Source of the DNA: Chloroflexi bacterium bin125
Lineage (GTDB): Bacteria > Chloroflexota > Dehalococcoidia > Bin125
Assembly: GCA_002239025.1 (NCBI GenBank)
Contig: MPNM01000027.1
Location: 1 to 39,693 of the forward strand
Direction of reading: 5' to 3'
DNA length: 39,693 nucleotides
The position numbers and the translations under genes were made by a program. Below the pieces are notes generated by a model. That model saw only the letters and a program-made list of their open reading frames with translations, searched no databases and had not been told where the DNA came from. This document shows positions 34,909 through 39,693 of the stretch, piece after piece. Position 1 is the first letter of the stretch, and each line of letters begins with the position of its first letter.

Positions 34909-36366
34909 GTGCCCTGGCGAGAACTCAACCGCCTCCAAGGTTGGCTGATGCCGCCGACGATGGACGAGTTGCTACCCGAAGATCATCCGGCCCGCGTCGT
35001 CGCCGCCTTCGTCGATTCGCTCACGCCCGAGGACTGGACGGCGATGGGTGTCGCGCTTGAACCGCAACGCATGGGCGTGCCGGCCTACCATCCCCGCGCC
35101 CTGCTCGGGGTCTGGCTCTACGGCTTCATGACCGGCGTGCGCTCCTCGCGCAAGCTGGAGGCGGCCTGCCGCGAGCAGCTGCCCTACCTCTGGCTGGCCG
35201 GCGGACAGCAGCCCGACCACAACACGCTCTGGCGCTTCTACCAGGCCCACCGCGCGGGCATGCGCGGCCTGCTGCGCAAGACGATCGAGGCCGCCGCCGT
35301 GCTCGACCTGATCGACTGGGACCTGCAGGCGGTGGACGGCACTAAGATTCAGGGCGACGCCTCCAATCGCTTGACGTTCAATGAGGAACAGTTGCAGCGG
35401 CTTGAAGAGCGCACGCTGCGCGAGATTGACCATCTGGAGGCGGCCCACGACATCGGCAACGCCTCGGCGCCGAACCTGACCGCGCCCATCGCGGAGGCGC
35501 GCACGTCCTTGCACCGGATTCGGATGGCGCAGCATCAGCTGCAGCTCTCCGCCAACCAGCATTTTGTCAGCCTGGTCGACGCGGACGCTCGGATGATGCG
35601 CCGCCCGCACGGCGGCACGGTGACCGGCTACAACGCCCAGGCCGTCTCGGCGCGCCTGCGGGCCAAGGGGCGGGAGGGCGAGAGCCTGCTGCTGCTCGCG
35701 GCCGAGGTCACGCAGTCGCCGGTCGACACGGGCGAACTGCCACGCCTGGTCGATGCGGCCGCCGAGGTCGGACGAGCGCAGCTGACTGTGGCCGACGCCG
35801 GCTACTTCAGCGCCGACACGCTGGGCCTGCTGCGCGAGCGCGGCATGCCGGTCGTGATGCCCGAGGGCCGCACGTTCAAGGACCATCCCTACCACTGGCG
35901 GCACTTCCGCTACGAGCCCGAGCGGGACCGCTACATCTGTCCTGAGGACAAGCTGCTGAAGCGCCGCCAGCAGAAGTTCACCCGTCAGACCCCGGCCAAG
36001 CTCTACGGCGCCGACCCGGCCGACTGCCGTGTCTGCCCGGCATTCGGCGACTGCACGACGTCGGAACTGCACGGACGCACGATCACGATATCCGAACAGT
36101 CCGAGGTGCTGGAGCAACACCGGCGCTGGATGCAGACGGAGCGAGCCGACGCTGCGCTGCGCCGCCGTCCGGGCCTGATCGAATCGGTCTTCGGGATCAT
36201 CAAGGAGCGTCAGGCGGGCCATCGCTTCCTGCTGCGCAGCATCGAGGCGGTGGAGGCGGAATGGTCGCTGCTGGCGACGGCGTTCAACCTGCGCGCGCTG
36301 AGCAAGCACTCACGGCGCTTGCTCGAGCTGCTCGCCTCAGAACCGCCGACGCCGGCGACCGAGTAA
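34909..36366 (+). CDS. IS1182-family transposase, apparently intact
   Basis: 485 residues from a GTG at 34909; in-frame codons back to 34684 are open but look unlike the family start, and an ATG at 34948 is an alternative. N-terminal 'LLPEDHPARVVAAFVDSL' and 'YHPRALLGVWLYGFMTGVRS' is the DUF772 region. DDE residues are visible as D in 'AVDGTKIQGDASN', D in 'TVADAGYFS' and E in 'GLIESVFGIIKERQAGHRFL'. A Cys-rich 'CPEDKLLKRRQQKF' to 'CRVCPAFGDCTTSELHGR' insert, typical of IS1182, lies between the second D and the E. No frame damage. Terminal inverted repeats were not identified by eye, so the limits of the element are unknown. Confidence 0.88.
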   Translation: MPWRELNRLQGWLMPPTMDELLPEDHPARVVAAFVDSLTPEDWTAMGVALEPQRMGVPAYHPRALLGVWLYGFMTGVRSSRKLEAACREQLPYLWLAGGQQPDHNTLWRFYQAHRAGMRGLLRKTIEAAAVLDLIDWDLQAVDGTKIQGDASNRLTFNEEQLQRLEERTLREIDHLEAAHDIGNASAPNLTAPIAEARTSLHRIRMAQHQLQLSANQHFVSLVDADARMMRRPHGGTVTGYNAQAVSARLRAKGREGESLLLLAAEVTQSPVDTGELPRLVDAAAEVGRAQLTVADAGYFSADTLGLLRERGMPVVMPEGRTFKDHPYHWRHFRYEPERDRYICPEDKLLKRRQQKFTRQTPAKLYGADPADCRVCPAFGDCTTSELHGRTITISEQSEVLEQHRRWMQTERADAALRRRPGLIESVFGIIKERQAGHRFLLRSIEAVEAEWSLLATAFNLRALSKHSRRLLELLASEPPTPATE

Positions 36367-36557
36367 TGAGCGCGCTTGCCGCTGTCGGGATCTGCTGAAC
36401 GACGGTGCGATGCACGCTCGTTTGGTGGTTCGCACTCGGTGTGAAGGGCTGGATCCAACCTCGAGACCGACGTTTGCAACGGTATCGCTTCAGCCATGCT
36501 GAGTTGTCGGTGCTCTGACGCCAGAGGGCTCGCGCCCTAGAGTGGAGCGAGGATCGC

Positions 36558-39503
36558 TTGGCTCGGGGCATCTCACAAGTCTGCGGTCGCATCGCTCCGC
36601 GAAACAGCTCTGGAACTCTTGCGCGCAAGCGCACGAGGTTGAGACTGTCTCACTTGACAGCTCTGGCGGTGATGATTGCCCTGGTCGGGGCAATGTTCGT
36701 CTCGCTCGGGCCGGCTCGTGCGGGCACGTATGACGTATCAGCCACAGCTGGCTACTGCCTTGCAGCAGGCACTGGGGACGATGCGGGTCACTACATCAGC
36801 AGCTCGGAAGATGCCCCCACAGTTCCGCAAACAGATTTCAGCGCTCCAGCGGACGCGACTGCGAATAGGATCACCGTTGAGCTTGAGGATGACGGCGCCA
36901 CTGCCGACGATGGCCGCGACGATGACACTGACGCCGATCACGTCTTGCTGACTTGCTCCGCCGCGAACGTCAACAAGGCGGTCACCGTCACGCCGAACGG
37001 TTCGCGTACCCCGTCCGTGACCTACCACGACCCGGAAGTGGTCGTCAGCTTTGGCGCCGCCGCGCAGGCCGGCTCGTCCGTCCCCATTCAGGCCTACGTC
37101 AAGTACCAGAAGGCAGGGGTCGATTACAGCGTTGACAATGCGGACTACTCGGCGACCGTTTCGCCGACAACCGGCGTATCGATTCCGACCCCTGTTGGAG
37201 CCACTGATACTGTGGACGCAGCGACTGCCGCCGCCCCAGTGACCATCGGGAGCTTGATCCTGCTGCCATCGGCAACAGGCGAGTACACCGTCACGGTCAA
37301 CATCAAGGCTGGTACGGCTGGATTCGTCGCTGGTCAGAACACCGTCACGGTCGGCGAAGCAGCTGCCGTGGTCGATTCGAAGGTCGCGACAGTAACGCTG
37401 GAGTTGGGTAACGAGGTCGAGGAAGATCCGCTCACGTCAAAGACTGACCTGATAGCGGAAGACGACACGGAACCAGCCGACGGCGGCGACATCTGGTTGA
37501 AGCTGACCGTTCTGAACTCGCTCGACAAGCCGGCTCTGAAGGGCGACCTTAAGTCGCTAGTTGTCTTTGGTCGCGGCGCGACGCTTGAGATCAACAGGGC
37601 GAACCCTGCGAGCACTATGCCCCTGATCGTGGCAGACTCGACCGCATCGGACGAATTGCTCGGCACTGCGGCAGGTAACAGTGTGACCTACATGACCCCT
37701 GCAGAGATACCTGACCCTGACATCGTTTCCATCACGCACACGATGTTCATCAAGGTCACGGCCATCGACAGCAACCCTGCCCAGGTGCCGGTGACCGCCT
37801 ACATCAACGGCGTGGCGAGTAACACCCTTGATCTCACCTTCACGGGTTCGGTCGCCTCGATCAGTGTGAGCGAAGCGGCCAAGACGCTGAAGTCGAAGGA
37901 TGGCACGCTCAAGTTCATCGTGACCGGCATGGACAGCGCCGACAATGAGGGCGTCAAATTGAGCGAGGGGTTAGTCAACCACCGTGTGTTGGATGCGGAC
38001 GGTGACCCCGTTGCGTCGAACCCGTCGGTTGCCAGGGCGCAGACCCCAGCCCCCACCACAGGTGACACCAACCGGACCGATCCGAAGTCGGTGACCCTGA
38101 CGGTGACCACCAACGCCACCACGGCAGCGAAGTCTGGCACCTACACCCTTGAGGTGACACTCGGCGCCAACGCCAAGACCACCCAGACCGTGACGTTCAA
38201 CGTCGCCGGTCCGCCGGCCAACATCGAGCTGACCGCAGACCCGGAGATGGGCAGCATGGTCAGTGAGACAGTCAGCGTGACCGCGACCGTGACCGACGAA
38301 GCCGGTGTGGCCGTGCCGGACGGCACCGAGGTTACCTTCGCCAACACTGCCGGTGGCGGCACTGCCAGAATCAGCGGCGCGACTGCCACGACCGTCGACG
38401 GTGTGGCCAAGGGCCTGTTCGGCGTGTCCGGTCCCGGCACGACCTTCATCTACGCCACGTCCGGCGACGCCAATGCGACGCTGACCTTCGTCAGCACCGC
38501 TGGCCACGTCGAAGCACCGCAGGTGACGGCCGCCGCCAGTGTGACGCTGGCCGAGGTTGAGGCTGAACTCTCCCATGGCGACGGCGTGACGGTGTCCGCG
38601 ACAGTGGCCGACGCTGACGGCGCCCCGGTGCCTGATGGCACGCTGGTGACCTTCTCGCTGGCTGGCGGCGGCACGCTGTTCAGCCCGCGCACGGTCGGCA
38701 CCATTGACGGCAACGCTTCGGCTGACATCGTCAACCTGACCGACGACATCTGGGTGCGCGCCTTCTCCGGCACCGCCAGTTCCGGAACGCAACGCGTGTC
38801 GGTTGAAAGCGAAACCGAAGAGACCGCCCGCTTGGCCCAGGAGGCCGAGGACGCCCGCATCGCAGACGCCGAGCAGGCTGCCGCTGACGCAGCAGCCGAC
38901 GCTGCTGCAGAGGCCGACAAGGCAGCAACCGCTGCTGAGGCCGCCGCTGACGCCGACTCGCCAGAGGACGCGCAGAGCGCCGCCGCCGACGCTGCTGCTG
39001 CCGCCACGGCTGCGCAGACCGCCGCCGACTCCGCGCAGGGGTCCGCTGACGACGCCGGCACCGACGCCGCGCAGGCATCCGCTGACGCCGCCCAGGAGTC
39101 CGCCGACGCCGCCCAGGCCGACGCTGACGCCGCGCAGGCGTCCGCTGAAGCCGCCCAGGCCGACGCCGACGCCGCTGCCCAGGCAGCCGCTGACGCCGAA
39201 GCCGAGGCCGAGGCCGCGCGCCAGGCAGAGATCGCTGCCGGCGTTGAGGCTGCCCTTGAGGCTCAGGTTGACGAAGTCAGCCTCGACTGCCTCAGCGCGG
39301 TGAGCGGTTTCTCGACCTGGACCTGCAACGTGGACTCGACGGCCTCTGTGGTCTTCGACCTGCTCGCAGACCGCGGCGCGACCGCCATCCACCTGTGGAA
39401 CGGCAGCGCCTGGGTCCGCTTCTCAGTCGTTGATGGTGCGCAGATTCCGGGCTCGAGCGACTTCGATGTCACCGAGAACGACATCCTCTTCATCAGCAAC
39501 TAG
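36558..39503 (+). CDS. Large surface protein: Ig-like domains, Ala-rich coiled coil, C-terminal cap
   Basis: 981 residues from a TTG at 36558; the start is uncertain (TTG 36639 is an alternative), because the signal peptide 'LTALAVMIALVGAMFVSLGP' would begin 32 residues in. Beta-rich domains follow, including two invasin/Big-like units ('VTDEAGVAVPDGTEVTFANT' and 'VADADGAPVPDGTLVTFSLA', about residues 575-740). Residues about 755-900 are an Ala/Asp/Glu-rich coiled coil, partly in exact 7-residue units. The end is a compact domain with two Cys ('LDCLSAVSGFSTWTCNV') and 'AIHLWNGSAWVRFSVVDG', ending 'FDVTENDILFISN'. It is probably a cell-surface or S-layer-like stalk protein. It is followed by a strong hairpin and then another exported protein. 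Confidence 0.78.
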   Translation: MARGISQVCGRIAPRNSSGTLARKRTRLRLSHLTALAVMIALVGAMFVSLGPARAGTYDVSATAGYCLAAGTGDDAGHYISSSEDAPTVPQTDFSAPADATANRITVELEDDGATADDGRDDDTDADHVLLTCSAANVNKAVTVTPNGSRTPSVTYHDPEVVVSFGAAAQAGSSVPIQAYVKYQKAGVDYSVDNADYSATVSPTTGVSIPTPVGATDTVDAATAAAPVTIGSLILLPSATGEYTVTVNIKAGTAGFVAGQNTVTVGEAAAVVDSKVATVTLELGNEVEEDPLTSKTDLIAEDDTEPADGGDIWLKLTVLNSLDKPALKGDLKSLVVFGRGATLEINRANPASTMPLIVADSTASDELLGTAAGNSVTYMTPAEIPDPDIVSITHTMFIKVTAIDSNPAQVPVTAYINGVASNTLDLTFTGSVASISVSEAAKTLKSKDGTLKFIVTGMDSADNEGVKLSEGLVNHRVLDADGDPVASNPSVARAQTPAPTTGDTNRTDPKSVTLTVTTNATTAAKSGTYTLEVTLGANAKTTQTVTFNVAGPPANIELTADPEMGSMVSETVSVTATVTDEAGVAVPDGTEVTFANTAGGGTARISGATATTVDGVAKGLFGVSGPGTTFIYATSGDANATLTFVSTAGHVEAPQVTAAASVTLAEVEAELSHGDGVTVSATVADADGAPVPDGTLVTFSLAGGGTLFSPRTVGTIDGNASADIVNLTDDIWVRAFSGTASSGTQRVSVESETEETARLAQEAEDARIADAEQAAADAAADAAAEADKAATAAEAAADADSPEDAQSAAADAAAAATAAQTAADSAQGSADDAGTDAAQASADAAQESADAAQADADAAQASAEAAQADADAAAQAAADAEAEAEAARQAEIAAGVEAALEAQVDEVSLDCLSAVSGFSTWTCNVDSTASVVFDLLADRGATAIHLWNGSAWVRFSVVDGAQIPGSSDFDVTENDILFISN
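39066..39170 (+). repeat. Five tandem 21-bp coding repeats (7-residue heptads)
   Basis: Units start at 39066, 39087, 39108, 39129 and 39150 and encode AAQASAD, AAQESAD, AAQADAD, AAQASAE and AAQADAD. Period 21 bp is one coiled-coil heptad. Neighbouring sequence on both sides is similar but less regular, so the stalk probably grows and shrinks by unit changes. Confidence 0.8.
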
Positions 39504-39504
39504 C

Positions 39505-39549
39505 AACCGCTAGCGGTTCGCCGCTCCCGACTCGTCGGGGGCGGCGAAC
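39505..39549 (+). terminator. Strong hairpin after the surface protein gene
   Basis: Arms at 39516-39531 and 39534-39549 pair over 16 positions with one G-T pair and a loop of only 2 bases. The preceding AACCGCTAGCGGTT (39505-39518) is itself a perfect 14-base palindrome that shares bases with the left arm, so two alternative stems are possible. There is no T-run, so termination is likely but not classical; it may instead stabilise the 3' end of the message. Confidence 0.65.
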
Positions 39550-39562
39550 ACCGCCGATGTAC

Positions 39563-39588
39563 AGCCCCTGATCAAGTCAGGGGCAGGC
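39563..39588 (+). repeat. 26-bp dispersed palindromic element, copy 5
   Basis: Reads AGCCCCTGATCAAGTCAGGG followed by GCAGGC, the same family as the four copies inside the broken transposase at 1.9-2.5 kb, 37 kb away. Here it is intergenic, between the hairpin and the ribosome site of the next gene. Confidence 0.7.
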
Positions 39589-39609
39589 GACCTCAGAAAG
39601 GACGCTGAC

Positions 39610-39693
39610 ATGCAACGATTTGGAATGATGACTCGAGTCATCGGAGTTGCGCTGGGTGTCGTGATTGCGATCGCAGCAGTTGCTTCGGCCTCT
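39610..39693 (+). CDS. Exported protein, N-terminal 28 residues only (partial)
   Basis: ATG at 39610 with AAAGGA 8 bases upstream. It reads MQRFGMMTRVIGVALGVVIA then IAAVASAS, a typical signal peptide, and leaves the window. Function cannot be told. It follows the large surface protein by 106 bases that hold a hairpin and a palindromic element. Confidence 0.65.
   Translation, partial: MQRFGMMTRVIGVALGVVIAIAAVASAS

Noticed and set aside
34972-36309. 445-codon minus-strand frame
   Set aside because: It is the exact antisense of the IS1182 transposase in GC-rich sequence, with Arg/Gln/Ala-rich composition and no family likeness.
37971-39392. 473-codon minus-strand frame rich in Gly, Val and Arg
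   Set aside because: Antisense of the Ala/Asp-rich surface protein; the composition mirrors the opposite strand.

Overview
GC-rich bacterial chromosome segment, most like Chloroflexota of the Dehalococcoidia/SAR202 type. The lineage call is an inference from protein style: secreted proteins with 'G-x-N-L-V-G-W' blocks (about 23.3 and 31.4 kb), a degraded C-terminal 'NGKIDF...AVNGY.AGKISDTELLEVVMAY' module near 24.8 kb, and a large Ig-like/Ala-rich surface protein at the right end. No rRNA or tRNA gene was recognised.

Layout. 0-1.4 kb: end of an IS5-type element inserted in a duplicated small lipoprotein gene, then two intact paralogues on the minus strand. 1.55-2.96 kb: a degraded IS with perfect 16-bp ends; its transposase is broken by short palindromic insertions. 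3.0-4.9 kb: an SH3/propeller-like lipoprotein. 4.9-7.1 kb: mostly non-coding, with a secA 5' remnant, a diverged repeat pair and one small ORF. 7.1-17.05 kb: a complete type I-G (formerly I-U) CRISPR-Cas locus, csb1(cas7)-csb2(cas5/6)-cas3-compact subunit-cas4-cas1-cas2, followed by a 21-repeat array. 17.4-18.0 kb: a coupled pair, a small unknown protein plus a retropepsin-like aspartic protease. 18.5-25.3 kb: a field of broken genes (frameshifted SH3/propeller lipoprotein, multi-stop CnaB/peptidase gene, other fragments). 25.3-28.1 kb: an intact fibronectin-III-like secreted protein. 28.2-28.8 kb: IS21 istB relic. 28.8-31.5 kb (minus): intact secreted gluzincin metalloprotease with CnaB-like repeats. 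32.5-34.3 kb: leucine-rich-repeat lipoprotein. 34.4-36.4 kb: another istB relic and an intact IS1182-type transposase. 36.6-39.5 kb: large surface protein, a strong hairpin, and the start of another secreted protein.

How it fits together. The CRISPR locus is one tightly coupled transcription unit with overlapping stop/start codons, and the array lies directly behind cas2. Around it is a variable region of exported proteins that exist as paralogue pairs in which one copy is intact and the other broken, interleaved with relics of at least three IS families. TAG, TAA and TGA all occur as ordinary stops of intact genes, so in-frame stops are read here as gene decay (or assembly error), not recoding.
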